Positions 20,481-32,843 of a DNA stretch of 64,000 nt are shown in pieces. Below the pieces are notes generated by a model. It was given only the letters and a program-made list of their open reading frames with translations, made no database searches and was not told where the DNA came from. The DNA lies in NCBI RefSeq assembly GCF_902806685.2, contig NC_048536.1, positions 1,550,001 to 1,614,000 on the forward strand. The letters are read 5' to 3'. Each line of letters starts with the position of its first letter. Position 1 is the stretch's first letter. This DNA comes from Maniola hyperantus (lineage: Eukaryota; Arthropoda; Insecta; Lepidoptera; Nymphalidae). A program made the translations under genes and the position numbers.

Positions 20481-22249
20481 ACCTTGACCTTAGAAAGAAG
20501 ATTCAAAAGACAACATTTAAAGTGATCACGTACATAAAATGAAATCAATTTCAGTAATTACAAAAACTCATTACAGTGCCAGCGGTGAAAAGGTCCACAA
20601 GTTCGTAAAGCAATTTTTGGGCTGTTATACAAGGACAAAACGACAACGAGATGAGAGGCCTCTACGTGATAGAAATGTTAAATAGGTACGTAAAGAATAC
20701 TCGAGAAAATACACCTTACTTTCAAAATTATATACCGAAGACGAATCTAGACTAGGTCGGAGTACAAATAGAATTCCGTTTAGAGACATCCTTACATCCT
20801 AGAAACAGATTCAGGATAATTTTAGTTATTTTAAGCTTATTTCGTGGTTTAAGGACATATTCTAATGTAGATAACGGGTACATATCATGATTAATTTGAT
20901 GTTTTTATTTGTCGATTGTTCAACCCAATTGCACGGGTCGTGGTCACGACGGAATGGGACAGTGGTAGAATTATGCAAACCAAGACGGCATCCCACGACA
21001 TCGAAAGTTAATAGTGACGTTGTGAGTGTATTTTGCCGGACAGCTCGTGAAGTTCCAGTGAAAAGAACAAAAAAGAGGATAGTGGGCTACTGTCCATGAC
21101 AGCTCGAACTTCGTCTCCCGCAGCACCGCAGTTATCTACATTAAAACAGGAAAAAAACCAAGCGTTCCTACGGGATTTAAATACGACATATTCGATAACC
21201 TGTAATATGGTGTAATAGCTAGTCAAAGTAATAGTTAGTCAAAATAGATTACGAATAATAAGCCAAAGCCTAGTCATGTACTAAAAATAGACGTAAGAGA
21301 CGGTAGATAGTTGTCCAAAAGCGTTGAAGATGTTATTCAATTAATTAAAGTTAAATACTGCATCGCACAGTAAAGTTGGTAAGACTGAGTGAGTGTTAAA
21401 ATTAGATATTGAAGTCAATGGCATGTGCGAAAGTGAATCGACAAATATAGAAAACGTGTAAGTATCCCTACTTGGTAATAAAACACATGAGACAGCATTC
21501 TACGTACGGTTGGAGCTATTTATTATACACATCTGTACATAGAAAGCTTAGTCACTTTTAGAAAACTAAATGTATTTGGGAAACACATGGGAAATTTTGT
21601 ATAGAAGCAGGCGTTCTTTTGCGGAAATCCATGATATACCAAAAGCTTAATTTGCTATAATCTGCTGAAACAGGTCGAATCTGTATGTTGCAACATGCAG
21701 CATGCGACAATTCACAATGCAAACAAAATTTACAATTCACTTTGCAATTGTGAATTGTAAGGTCTACATCTCCTGAGAATGCTCCGGCGAAACGTGCGTC
21801 GAGTTTGTTTTAGGATTTGCGTGGTGCTGTAAAAGGTGAAAGTATTTTTGAGACAGTTCTTGCAATTCACGAAGACGAGTGAATTTTACTTCTGGTTACG
21901 TCGTATCGTATACATGGACATTGCGTACCTAAGTGTGCATACATGTCGGACCAATCAGTCGCGAACAATCACTCGCAAACGCACTCATTCTTTACCTTAC
22001 TTATACCGATGCGACTTAAACACAAGCATGTGCCACTCGCCCTCGTGAAATGTAAGAACTATAAGAGATCAAGGTAAACATTTTACCAATGAAAGTTCAT
22101 TTCATCACAAAACAATAACTAACAAGAAACTATGTACACATCCCGTGCCTACGTGACATGACTAATACGAAAAATAGAAACACACGTAAAAGACAATGCA
22201 GCTGAAAACTTACGTCACGCGGGCCACGGCCGCACTAATGCGGACTGAT

Positions 22250-22535
22250 GCTGCCATATTGCGGTTTTTCGCCGAAGGAACCACTAATCCTTGTTTACAT
22301 AACCGCTCGAATACCGGCGATCGATGAAAAGGCTTTGAACTCAAATAACTAAATTGCTGGTAAACCATGCTAATATCGCAGTTTTTCGTCCAAGGAACCA
22401 CACTAAACCTAGTTTCCATAACCGCCCGAATACCGGCGATCGATACAAAGGCTTTGAACTCAAATAACTAAATTCCTGGTAAATTATGCTGTCAAATTGC
22501 AGTTTTTCACCAAGGGAACCACTAATCCTCCAGTG
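22250..22535. repeat. Tandem repeat, unit about 120 bp, 2.3 copies
   Basis: Shared landmarks: GCAGTTTTTCG, AAGGAACCAC, CGAATACCGGCGATCGAT and GCTTTGAACTCAAATAACTA, repeated once fully and once partly. It makes the minus-strand frame across it look protein-like (SYLSSKPxxRSPVF occurs twice). Confidence 0.85.
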
Positions 22536-23207
22536 TTGGGGACCATATGCAGAGAATCTTTCAGCTTTTATAAAACAACGAAGGTCTGGCACGCGCTGGC
22601 TTTCTCTCTCTCTATACATTTCGAAAAGCAATGCTATAAAAATATTCGAATAAGCTAAGTGAAACAATGTAGCGACATAAAAAACGGAGCGGATCGAACA
22701 TAAATATTTAATGCAGTAGTTACAAATGAAAGGGCAGCCAGCCCCTCCGGCGCCACACGATACGACATGAAAACTGATAATATATTTAAAACAGGCCTTA
22801 AAACTCGCGAGGGGGAAACGAAAAGCGAATTTACAACCTTTGGGATTACAAGTGTTACTTCGCGGAGGAGTGTGTTTGAAACTTTGAAGGGGCGCGAATG
22901 GGATTGCTTTAAATAAACTAAGAGCTAAAAGAGGATGGTTTTTAAAAATATTTGAGAACATAGAGGGTCTCGTGGTTCATGTTGTTTCTATTAATTAGAG
23001 CCGAGTTATGTAGAACTAAATTATAATTGTGCATTGCAGTTAATGAAGATGACGTGGTGAGGAAATAGAAGACTTGGCTAGCTATCATAAAGTGGACTGG
23101 AACTATTCATCTCCTTCTGTAGTCTACTGAATAAACAATTAAATGTAGATTATAAACGAAGAGAAAAAGTAAGCTAGAGAACACGATAATGAAGGAGGGA
23201 CCTGCCG

Positions 23208-23363
23208 CCCAATTGTGTAAGAAAAACGTATTATCGTAATCGTCAACGAATTTTTCCCTTTGATTGGTGGATTCGCTGTTTATTTTTTTTACAGCCAATC
23301 AAAATGCAGAATTTGTTGACGATTACGATAACGATATAAAACGTTATTCTTACACAATTGGGG
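23208..23363. mobile_element. MITE with CCCAATTGTGTAAGAA TIRs
   Basis: CCCAATTGTGTAAGAA and its inverse TTCTTACACAATTGGG bound arms of about 60 bp that also pair CGTAATCGTCAACGAA with its counterpart. It is flanked by a partial direct repeat (23145-23196 and 23377-23413, both TAGATTATAxACGAAGA). Confidence 0.85.
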
Positions 23364-25424
23364 GTCTGGTTAAAACTAGATTATACACGAAGATAACACG
23401 ATAATGAAAAAGGTAAGTTTATTAAACCTCTACAAGTTACGAAGTTTGACGATGTTGCTCGTGATAAGCTTTCTTTGGTAGTCTATAATGACTATGTTAA
23501 AGTTTTTGAGTATAAAACTTCGTTGTCATTTCGGAATCTCGAAGTTTGACTATAACATAAAGTCAAAGTTATAATGTCGCGTGACACGCAAACTTTTAAG
23601 CCTGCAATGCATCGTGGCAGTATTAAATTTTTAAAACATCTGATAACTTCCTCTAACTTTGCATATTTATGGAATATAAATCGCTACTTAGTACTGACTT
23701 TACTAAGAATCAGAAAACCCTTAAGCGTATGAATATCTCTCTTCAATAAAACATGCAAGGGCCACTTCTTTGAAATGATACGAATCATGCTACTTTGGTC
23801 GACCTAAAAATCAGGACCAAGTGCTGACCGGGTTATAGGTCGAGTACATCTCGAGCTACTAGTGACTGATGACACAATTTTTACAATCCAGAAAGACTAC
23901 ACAAAAAATTAAATTAAAGGCAGTAAATTTTTTGTAATTTTTTTTAAATGAAACTAATCATTAAAATTATTTTAATCTGGGACGTAATCTGAAAGTGTCA
24001 TTTCCCCAGAAGGCATAATATGACACCTCTTAATATCATACGCTTTAATTGGCAATTTGCGAAGGTAAATGAGGCAAGTAACCTCGTGTCACATTAGCTG
24101 AACATCAGAAGGGGTGCCGAACTTGTTGAGTCAATTAAACTCAGCTCTAATAATCCCACCCTAAACAATTATGTCATCTCCAACCCCGTAACGTGTCTTT
24201 ACAAAAGGGTACATTAGCAATTTGTGTACAAACAGCTACAAACACACTAGCCTTTTATGCAAATGGAAGTCATTTGTAGGCAATAGGTGCCGTTGAAGGG
24301 GCGGCAATTAAGGCTTAGCAAATAAAGAATAGTCATCAATAAATAGCCCAAAGGGAATGAGTGACGATTATGCGACGTTTGCGTGTACAGCATTAATAAG
24401 GGCTATTATTTGAATGGACATAATCGTTTAAACAAACTGGCGACATGGGGGGCGCAAGTCAGATTTGGGGTTAGATATAACAAGTGACCGAAGTGCCATT
24501 TTTTAAATTAATTAAGCAATTAATGTAATTACTGTTTACGAACCGAGTAAAGGTATACATGACTATGTTAAAGGGTAGACTAGAGATAATGTCGAAGGTA
24601 TAGAAAAGAAAGATGTAACGTTAACTATAGCACAAAATGGTGGACGCATGTGGTTGTTTTAACGAACAGTACAAAATGGTTGACATTACGCAGTTATGTT
24701 TAACCGATGATATCAATACGCACACACAGGCTATATCAGCTGTAACAAAAATTAGCGACTGACACAAGGTTTCCAAGATTTTTTTTCCAAAAAAACAACA
24801 TTTATGAAGTGATAAAGAAAAATATCTCGAAAATAATCGAAAATGATCGAAAGATAAGGTTTTTAGAGTAAGTAACTTTATTTTTAAGCAAAACAATTTC
24901 TGTCTCTGCATCTGTCACTATGACACATAAGAAAAGTTGGATACCGGCAACGGCGCAGAACACAAAAGCCGGCCGGCTTCAACTGAGAGGTTATGTGGAT
25001 TTTAAAACTATGCTGAAATGAGATGCTATGAAAGTATTGAAAATGAGATTTCTTGCAAGGTCCCTAGCTTAATCGTCTGATTGCCTCAGTAAGCACTAAT
25101 TTGACAAAAGGTATAAAAGTAATTTGAGAATTTAGCGAACAACTTTTTCTCTTGCACCATTTCAATTAGTCAATTCATAATCCTTTACGGTCCATTATTA
25201 AAAAATAAATCTGTCGAAATACACAAGCTTTAGTGGGCGTTTTATCCTCGCAGCAAGCATGCCGGCAGAGCCGGTAAAACAGAAGTATCCAGTGTGAGAA
25301 ATTCTTCTTCGTAGCCGTTCCAACCTGCTGGCAATACGGGCGCGCGGCATGAGTGGCAGAAGCACTGCATCACCGAATCCCGAACTAGTCCTATCAGCAT
25401 GGTGGTAGCTTGAAATTGACTATC

Positions 25425-25600
25425 TATCTAACGTGTGGCGGAGTCGCGTCGCGGCGCGTGCGGACTGCGCGACTCTCGTCCGGAAACTGAGCCACGCTGG
25501 GGGGAGGGTAGTCGGTCGATAGCGGCACTGCGCCCTGCGGACTCACCCCGTCGCCACCCACCCCCGCCGCGCCGCCGTCCCTAACTCGATAACCCCGCAC
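25425..25600. promoter_or_regulatory. GC-rich island, possible stathmin 5' exon
   Basis: A CpG-dense block (GTCGCGTCGCGGCGCGTGCG) in AT-rich DNA. On the minus strand GCGACGGG|GTGAGT (donor at 25546-25541) could end a 5' untranslated exon. It is in the right place and strand for stathmin, but nothing links them directly. Confidence 0.3.
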
Positions 25601-25894
25601 AAGAAAATAAGCCTACCGAATGGAAAAATAATGTCATCCGCGATTATATTAGCTTCTTTGAGATTTACGAGACAGCATATCAACTTTATATTCTGACATG
25701 TATTTGCTACGATTATGTAAATCCAGATTTTTAAAATAAATACCACAGGATAAACTGGATGGCATGAAAGCTCGCGCTGTTTTATGATTTGCGTGAGTAC
25801 AGAAGACTGTTTCGCAACAGCAGCTTGTAAATGCTTTTAAGTTGATATAGGCGTACCTGAGACGAGCTAATAACTGGAGATGACGCAGTCACAC

Positions 25895-26171
25895 CTACAA
25901 ACTAGGGTCCAGGGACAGGTGAGACAGACTAATTTGAGAGCCTAGACTCGTTCCGGTCTCGGTGGGCTTCTCGTCGTAAAAACTCCCGAGCCGAGGGCGG
26001 TCGGGCGGCGTATAGAGTGAGCGAGGGGGCACCATGCGGCGGTTCCGCCGCCGTCTCGGCGCCGCCACCCGCAGCCAATTAACAGCCAGCAACGCAACGT
26101 TGAATTTGTTTCACCATTCGGATTGCTTCCGATTGATTTCCCGTTACTTTAAATCTATTAGCACTGAATAA
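25895..26171. promoter_or_regulatory. Second GC-rich island with small ORFs
   Basis: GC-rich from about 25935 to 26080. A plus-strand frame from CACCATG at 26034 runs 45 codons to 26171 (MRRFRRRLGAATRSQ), and a 65-codon minus frame overlaps. Neither resembles a known protein. Could be an alternative promoter or untranslated exon. Confidence 0.25.
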
Positions 26172-26481
26172 TAATCAAGCACCTCATAATCAAAACACTT
26201 GGATTACCTTCTGACACGATAAACCAAAAAGTTTTAAAATACAACGTCACCGTATCGATGGTTATTTAACACGCGGAGAAAAAATTGTTTTTAACGGTAA
26301 CATAATTAATTGAGACGGTATTGGTAAGTGCAAACCAAGTATAAATGGCTCACATTCTTCCACTATTGCCAGAGAAATTGCACATTTTTAGCAAGAATGT
26401 CCTATATTCAGACAGAAAAATAAATGCGATGATGACAATGTCAGTAACACAGGATCTGTGGTAGATCAGCTGATTCTCTCG

Positions 26482-26765
26482 TATCATCATCATCAACAAC
26501 CAATTGCCGGCTCACTACTGAGCCCTGGTCTCCTCTCAGAATATGAAAGGTGTTTCCATAGTCCACCATGTTGGCTAAGTACGGCTTGGCAGACTTCATA
26601 CATCTGATCAGGACATTATAGAGAAGTCTCAGAGATGCAGGTTTCATCACGATGTTTTCCTTCACCGTTAAAGCAAGTGATATTGAACTGCTTAAAACGC
26701 ATATATATAACTCCGAAAAGAAAAAGATTCGTACCTGTGACCGAATCCCCAAACCCCCGAATAGG
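26482..26765 (-). mobile_element. SINE-2, diverged copy
   Basis: Body landmarks CACGATGTTTTCCTTCACCG and TTAAAGCAAGTGATAT are present and the tRNA head is degraded. Abuts a SINE-1 in the opposite orientation. Confidence 0.8.
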
Positions 26766-26990
26766 ACCGACGACCTCCCTGGCGCAGTGGTAAGCGCTGT
26801 GGTCTTATTAGTGGAAGGTCCCGGGTTCGATTCCCGGCAGCGGTTTGGAATTTTATAAATCTCTGGTCTGGTCTAGTGGGAGGCTACGGCCATGGGTAGT
26901 TACCACCCAACCGGCAAAGCAGTGCCGCCAAGCGATTTAACGTTCCCGCGTAGAAACCAAAGGGGTGTATCTGACTGATACAACGGAGAT
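26766..26990 (+). mobile_element. SINE-1 (tRNA-derived), 3'-truncated
   Basis: A box GGCGCAGTGGTAAGC, B box GGGTTCGATTCCC, then TGGTCTGGTCTAGTGGGAGG and ACCGGCAAAGCAGTGCCGCC. The last third seen in the full copy at 52314 is absent. Confidence 0.85.
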
Positions 26991-27524
26991 AATTCAAAGT
27001 TATGCTACATTTTAAATTTTAATAAAGGGATACTTAATTTTGTCCTTCAAGTATGATTACGCCTGTATATTGCGAGCATAAAGTATAATAAGCGGGCTAA
27101 GTGGGAATTATTAATCTTGGTGGCCCCACGTTGGGCGCCATACCTTCCCTTTAATGAAATTGTTGGTTTTATAAAACTGTTCCGCAGGGATTTGTCGTTG
27201 TAACTTTTGACTACCTTATAATATTGTTTCGTGTTATTATTTTAGTGCCTTAATTAGTATATTAAATATATATTATTATATATATATTATTTTAGTGCCT
27301 TAATTAGTATATTAGTAATAAAGTGTATTTATTATTATTATGGTCAATTTGTAATTGGGCTCTAGTTTTTGAAAAATCTCATGATCCTTTTTCGTAATCA
27401 AATAGGAGAAAGAAAGTATTGGTTTAGATATTACTCATAAGTGCAACCAAAATAACGGAAGTTCGCATACCAACTGACAAACACGCGAAGGTAAACGTGA
27501 TAGACAATTAGACCATAGGTATCA

Positions 27525-27727
27525 ATTATATGGAGTGGCGGACGGATGTCGGACGCCGCCAGTGGTATTTCCACAGTTCCTTAGTGTGGTCGAGTGGAGC
27601 TGAGTCCTGGAATTCCCAGTTAGTACCGCAGGGGGACGCGCTGCAGGGGTTGTTGGCCGTGATCGATCGCCGCGCGGTGTTACCGGTGCACGAGGTTACG
27701 ACATCACTGACGATGCAGTTGCAATAA
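27525..27727. other. GC-rich unexplained block
   Basis: About 200 bp of high-GC sequence open in one plus frame (MEWRTDVGRRQWYF to SLTMQLQ) and in one minus frame over nearly the same span. No family recognised. Could be an exon, a captured fragment or a regulatory island. Confidence 0.25.
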
Positions 27728-27964
27728 CCTTACTTCTTGAATTTTACGTGTATCAACCAAAAAAATTATCTGTCTATTCCCATACGAGAAAATTGGATAA
27801 GAGAGGTGAAAGCCTATTATTCGTAGCCTAGCCTTCGCGTGTTAGGTATACTATAAAATTTTGGCAAAGCATCATAATAATTATCAACTTTTGCTAAGAC
27901 TTTAAGAGAAGTGTAGATGCTCAAAGATTTGTACGAAAATCTTTTAGGCCGTTTAACTTTGACA

Positions 27965-28620
27965 TTATAATATTATATTCTTATGGGACAGGCAGGATAT
28001 TAGTTTGTAGAATGAGAAAGTCTGAATCTGGGGTGTTGTGATGCTCTCTAGGAAAAGTATACAGCAGTGGATCCTACATCCAATATGGTGATTGATTCCT
28101 TCCCAACAAATAAAAGGTATTATAATAAAAAAAGCCGGTAAAAATAGGTAATATGATCCTAAATTGAGAAGGATGAGAAAGGCTCTAATATCGGGTCTGG
28201 TGATGCGCAATAAGGTTTGCAGCGGTGGATTCTACAGGCTAAATGATGACTCATCCCCACAAACAAACAGTCCATCGCTGGTAATATGGCTGGATCCTAA
28301 ATTGAGTAGGATGAGAAAGGCTGAGGATCAGGTGTAGGGAAGGATTGCAACAGTAAACTCTACAGGCTAATATGATGATTCATCCCTTCCCCAAAAATAA
28401 AAGATACCTATCGCCGGTAATAAAATAGGTAGTATGTATGGATCTTAATTGAGTAGGATGAGAAAGGTTGAGGATCCGATATGGTGATGCTCAGTCACTA
28501 GGGAAGCCCTTCAACAGTAGACTCTACAGGCTAATATGATGATTCATCCCCTCCCCACAAATAAAAGGTACCTATCGCCGGTAATAATAGGTAATATGAC
28601 TGGATCCTAAATTGAGTAGG
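27965..28620. repeat. Tandem array, unit about 130-165 bp
   Basis: Four to five degenerate units, each with ATATGATGATTCATCCC, CCTATCGCCGGTAATA, GGATCCTAAATTGAGTAGGA, TGAGAAAGGCTGAGGATC and ACTCTACAGGCT. Unit length varies through deletions. It ends abruptly at ATTGAGTAGG/TAACTG. Confidence 0.88.
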
Positions 28621-28734
28621 TAACTGTATTCGTCTCCAGCACAGCAACAAGTTGAGTCACGTGCTAGCCGGCTCCAGCAAAGAATATTAAGAAGCAGCGG
28701 CGCGCGTCCGCCACCGAGACGGCTTATCGATTTT

Positions 28735-29020
28735 GCCTTGTTTCAGGCACTTCAGGTTTTGTTTGAAGATCACAATCCAACTACATATCACGATTATAAT
28801 TTAATAACTTCTACTTTGTTACTTTTCTTTTTACTTCAATGCGAATTTTCGTCTTCTTGGAGATTCAGATTTTGAAAATGCAGATTTGTTCAACATTTTT
28901 GTGTATTTGTTGTTTCAGGAATTTTAGGTTTTACTTGAAGATCACAATCCGACTACATATTATCACGATTATAATTTAATAATTACTACTTTGTTACTTT
29001 TCTTTTTACTTCGGTGCGTA
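28735..29020. repeat. Direct repeat pair, about 115 bp each
   Basis: 28735-28852 and 28905-29020 share TTTGAAGATCACAATCC-like sequence, CACGATTATAATTTAATAA and TACTTTGTTACTTTTC. Spacing is about 170 bp. Confidence 0.85.
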
Positions 29021-29699
29021 TATTAGTTTTTGAAGTCAGGCTTCGGGATATAAATTTTGAGGCTTTTAATTCATCTTTAAATTATGCATAGGTTTATGTA
29101 ATTTTTTAATAGCAAAGACATGGTCTCGCTGCAGCGCTGTCACGAAACATAATGGAAGATCAGAAGTGGAATTTAATATAATAATTAAAAAAAACTGTTA
29201 ATATAAATAAAATGTACTAAATGTAAAATGCAATCTATTTGGTTCCACAGAAGATGAAGCGAAATGGCTGGAAGAAGAAAGCGTGCTTTTCAAAATGACT
29301 ACTAAACTGACTCCAGTAGGAATATAAGTTAGCAACTCTCGAAAAGTTACTCAAGACGTTAGTATGAACAGCATTTGCATCTGTCGCTGAATGCAAAGTC
29401 ACGTAAGCTCTGGAGTCTATATTAAATTTGAAAGATTTATTTTACAAGTCCCGTCTTGTTGCAGAGAAAATGTCCTAGAAAAATCTAGAACGCCGCACGA
29501 CAAACCTTGAAATTATTTACTTTAAAAATTCTTTGAAAATTAGATTCAAAACCTATGTAATTCTTTTTTTGCTATTTGCATACGTAATTTTGGACATGAA
29601 TGTTATGATAGGTCGTCATTAGGGTTCGTAATAAATTGGGGAAAATTGGTGAAAGACCTTTTCGAAGGGTGAACATGTGTATTTATTACGTGACATAAT

Positions 29700-29895
29700 T
29701 AGGAGGCAAATATTACGCATGGAGTCGGTTCAACAATGGTCGCTGGAAATTAAATAAGGTCAGAATTAATATTATTTCAAAGGTGCCTGGTGGAGATTGC
29801 TTTGAGCAATAAGGCCGCCTTTGCATACAATTGTTTTTAGTTTTTAATTTCCTAGTTTCTTCTTGTTTTGTGTGCAATAAAGATTCTCTATCTAT
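29700..29895 (+). mobile_element. LINE 3'-end tail
   Basis: GGTGGAGATTGCTTTGAGCA, ATAAGGCCGCCTTTGCATAC and TGTGCAATAAAGATTCTCTA are typical of lepidopteran LINE 3' UTRs. No ORF retained. Confidence 0.6.
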
Positions 29896-30526
29896 CAATC
29901 TATTTATTTTGACATGGGTGTTTCTGTATTACTAATGAGGAATTTAATCTTGATTTTTAATTTAAGCTTATTAATCTTACTGGGTATGGCAAAGAACTGA
30001 GATAATTTATAATTTGGCCAGTAAAAATTGTCTAATTCTTCCACAATATGAGTCGGTAAATTTCGTGAAACGAACTTTACTTGGAAACACAATAATTGTC
30101 AAAGTGTTATTTCGACACTTTGCAAAATATGCCTTAAACGACGGGGATACAGGCTGAAATTCCTCGTAGTTTGTGGAGAAAGGATGGCAACTAGTACGCA
30201 CAGCTCATGCCAAGTTCCCAGGGGTTGTTAATTTATTACAATGATTCACATGTTGTGGAAATTCAGAGCCTTTTTAGTCTTTTTGTGAATAGATTCCGTT
30301 TCCAAAAGCAATTACCGAGTTGGAGCTTTCAGCTTTGGCGACGTTCTACGACTGTGACGTCTAGACTGTGCGTAACTGAAATGGAACATAGTCTTGTTTC
30401 ACGTGCCCTTTTCTGATCTCCGGAACATAATGTATGACATACTTTATTTATGAGACATGTTTGCGTTTGCAGGGTTTATAGAATTATGTTTTAGTTGGGC
30501 CAGAGTGAACTAGTGTGAGGGAACTC

Positions 30527-30890
30527 TCGGTTTGATCCAGTAGGTCGATTCCGTAAAACCTGCATTAATCATTATTACAATCGCAATTGTTGTGATTGGC
30601 TGAATTTATGGTATTATTGTTGCAACAATGAATTGTAGCCAATAGGGAGTGAGCGTCAACCAATCAGATATGATTGCGATCGTGACATTGTAGCTATCGT
30701 TTTACCGCAATCGCGCAGCTGGGGCCATGCCACGATCGCAATCACCTGTGATTGATTGCCGCTTGCTCACTATTGGTTACAAATTACAATGCATTGTTAC
30801 AACAAGATTACCATAAATTCAGCCAATCACAACAATTAAGGTTGTAATAATGATTGATGCCGTTTTTTGCAATCGAACTGCAGAATCGAC
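30527..30890. mobile_element. rD head-to-head dimer
   Basis: An rD copy on the minus strand (about 30530-30715) is followed by one on the plus strand (about 30720-30890), making a palindrome of about 360 bp. Both retain ATTGGCTGAATTTATGG-type and CCAAT blocks but are more diverged than the single copies. Confidence 0.75.
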
Positions 30891-31278
30891 GATACGTAAA
30901 GTATTAGGCTATGGGTGTCGCGAAATCAAGAAAAATAGGCATTTCATAGGCTACCTAGCGTCAAATGTAGGTAACATTTAACGTCATGGATATGTATATG
31001 AATACTTAACTTGTGTTAAGTAATTCATGTTAAAGAGCATAGGGCATAGGAAGCGGAAAATGGCAGCAATACTGTGACGTCATAAATCTGATTACGACCA
31101 GACATCGTGGCCCATCTGTTCCAGGAAAAGTTTGCACAGTTTGGCAAAGGAAACGAATTTCTCCGAAACAAATTATTCTAAGTTATTCTTTTGCAGTGTG
31201 TTAGTAATTTAACACTATAATATAGTTTCTAGCTTCGAGATTATTTTTTGTGTGGAAACTGCTGACTAGCTTTAATTT

Positions 31279-31650
31279 TGATTAGGTACCTCCCTGGCTC
31301 GGTGGTAACGCTAAGGTCTTATAGAAGCTTCCAGCTCCTATAAGACCTTATAGGAGCTATAGGAAATTCATAATTTCTCAATTGGCTTAAGTCTGATTGG
31401 AGGCTTCTACCTCTACTCCTGGAGCTAGATACTACTCTATGCCATCCATGCATCCATGCAAAGCCATGCCACCAAGGTAAATTTTGATTACCTCCTTGGC
31501 TCAATGGTAACGCTGAGGTCTTATAGGAGCTTCCAAGTTCCAAGTCCTTTTACCACAGGAGTAATTCGGAAATTCATAATTTTTCAATTAGCTTAAGTCT
31601 GATTGAAGGCTAGTTACAACTCCACCGGCAAAGCCATGCCACCAAGGTAT
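31279..31650 (+). mobile_element. Diverged SINE-1 dimer
   Basis: Two successive copies begin TACCTCCCTGGCTCGGTGGT and TACCTCCTTGGCTCAATGGT. Each has AACGCTxAGGTCTTATAG, CTTAAGTCTGATTG and GCAAAGCCATGCCACCAAGG. A T27 run follows at 31650. Confidence 0.65.
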
Positions 31651-31676
31651 TTTTTTTTTTTTTTTTTTTTTTTTTT
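31650..31676. repeat. Poly-T run (T27)
   Basis: Probably the reverse-strand poly(A) tail of an element lying to its right. Confidence 0.8.
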
Positions 31677-31839
31677 ATTTGAAAGTAATCAACAGCGTAA
31701 ATACATAATTATTATTTAAATTTAAATCTAGGTATAACAGAAGGCCAAAAGAGATTACTTAAAATTATAATTAAACTATTTTAACAGAATAGAGTTAGAA
31801 TAAATGTAGGTATATACAATAATAAAATAAAATTACAAC

Positions 31840-31922
31840 AGTGTGTGTATGATTGTATGTGTGTGTGTATGCGTGTGTGAGTGTGTGCTTATGAGTATGT
31901 GTGAGCGTGAGTGCATGTGTGT
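31840..31922. repeat. (GT)n-rich microsatellite
   Basis: GTGTGTGTATGATTGTATGT continues with interrupted GTGTGT runs. Confidence 0.85.
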
Positions 31923-32147
31923 TTATTTAGTTAGTTTAGTCTTCCAATGCCGCGTAAGTACAACCCGATTAAGTGTACGGGTTCAATCAAACTGCCACAT
32001 CCTTTCTATGTTAACCCTTTCTATTTCTGAGTGCGTCATCACTTACAAACAGGTAAGACCGGTAAACAAGGTATTACTTGTCATCGATTTAAAAAATAAG
32101 GAGAAACTAACAATAATAAAGAGAGAGTATTTGTCAAAGTAATAATC

Positions 32148-32320
32148 CAGTAGGGCGATTGTCTAAAAGCTGCATCAATCATTATTACAATCTCAATTGT
32201 TCTGATTGGCTGTTCTTGTTGCAACAATGCATTGTAGCCAATAGTGAGCGAGCATTAACCAATCAGAGATGATTGCGATCGTAACATTGTAGCTGTCAAA
32301 CAACCGCGGTAGAGCCACTG
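32148..32320 (-). mobile_element. CCAAT-rich MITE rD, copy 2
   Basis: From CAGTAGGGCGATTGTCTAAA to CGGTAGAGCCACTG, with an internal deletion of about 10 bp after GATTGGCTG. Confidence 0.85.
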
Positions 32321-32634
32321 ATCTCACGTTTTCCTGAAAGGGTTACCTTTCCATTTTTTCGTTATAAATGTAAATTTGTGACACCAATTCCAAATTACAG
32401 TAGATTTATTCGGCATGGAAGGCATGCAAATAATTTGCAAATGAAAATTCTGGCTGAATATCACGTCTCGCTGCGGATGAACTTAGCAAATGAATGAGTT
32501 TTATATTCATTTTCATAAAGAAATATCTTTCACTGTAATCTAAAGTAACGTAAATTATACGTTGATGAAGGATTGAAGTAAGTGGGTAGTTTGTATTAGT
32601 TTTAATTATTGATCTCGCTAATGGTCTGTCCGTT

Positions 32635-32800
32635 ATCTTTTCACGGCCCATCCGTATACCAATTTTGACGTTTGGTATAGAGATGTGGCATTCCGGAGAC
32701 GGATATACATAGGCTACATTTTATCCCGGAAAATCAGTGTTTCCACGGAAACCTAGATCCACATTCCACGCTGACTAGCTCCCGGGCATCTCCTATTAAT
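32635..32800 (+). mobile_element. Repeat rA, diverged
   Basis: TTTTCACGGCCCATCCGT and ACATTTTATCCCGGAAAATC are clear; the rest is degraded. Confidence 0.6.
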
Positions 32801-32843
32801 TAATACAGAAATATTTTAATCCTGTCAGGAAATAAATTCATGT

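Larger units (their letters stand above)
18409..25424. other. Probable stathmin 5' intron or upstream desert
   Basis: No recognised exon. It contains repeat rD, a duplicated segment around a TIR element, a truncated rB, a SINE-3, a tandem repeat and a MITE at 23.2 kb. 20500-22200 and 23420-25420 hold nothing I can name. Whether this is an intron depends on where the missing stathmin first exon lies. Confidence 0.5.

Noticed and set aside
22214..22257. Possible stathmin first exon (MAASVRISAAVARV then GTAAGT)
   Set aside because: It leaves two codon bases, whereas the exon at 18408 needs one; joining them gives a stop after about 17 codons.
22341..22961. 206-codon minus-strand frame
   Set aside because: Its C-terminal half is the translation of a 120-bp tandem repeat and the rest is low-complexity. 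No motif, and no sign of selection.
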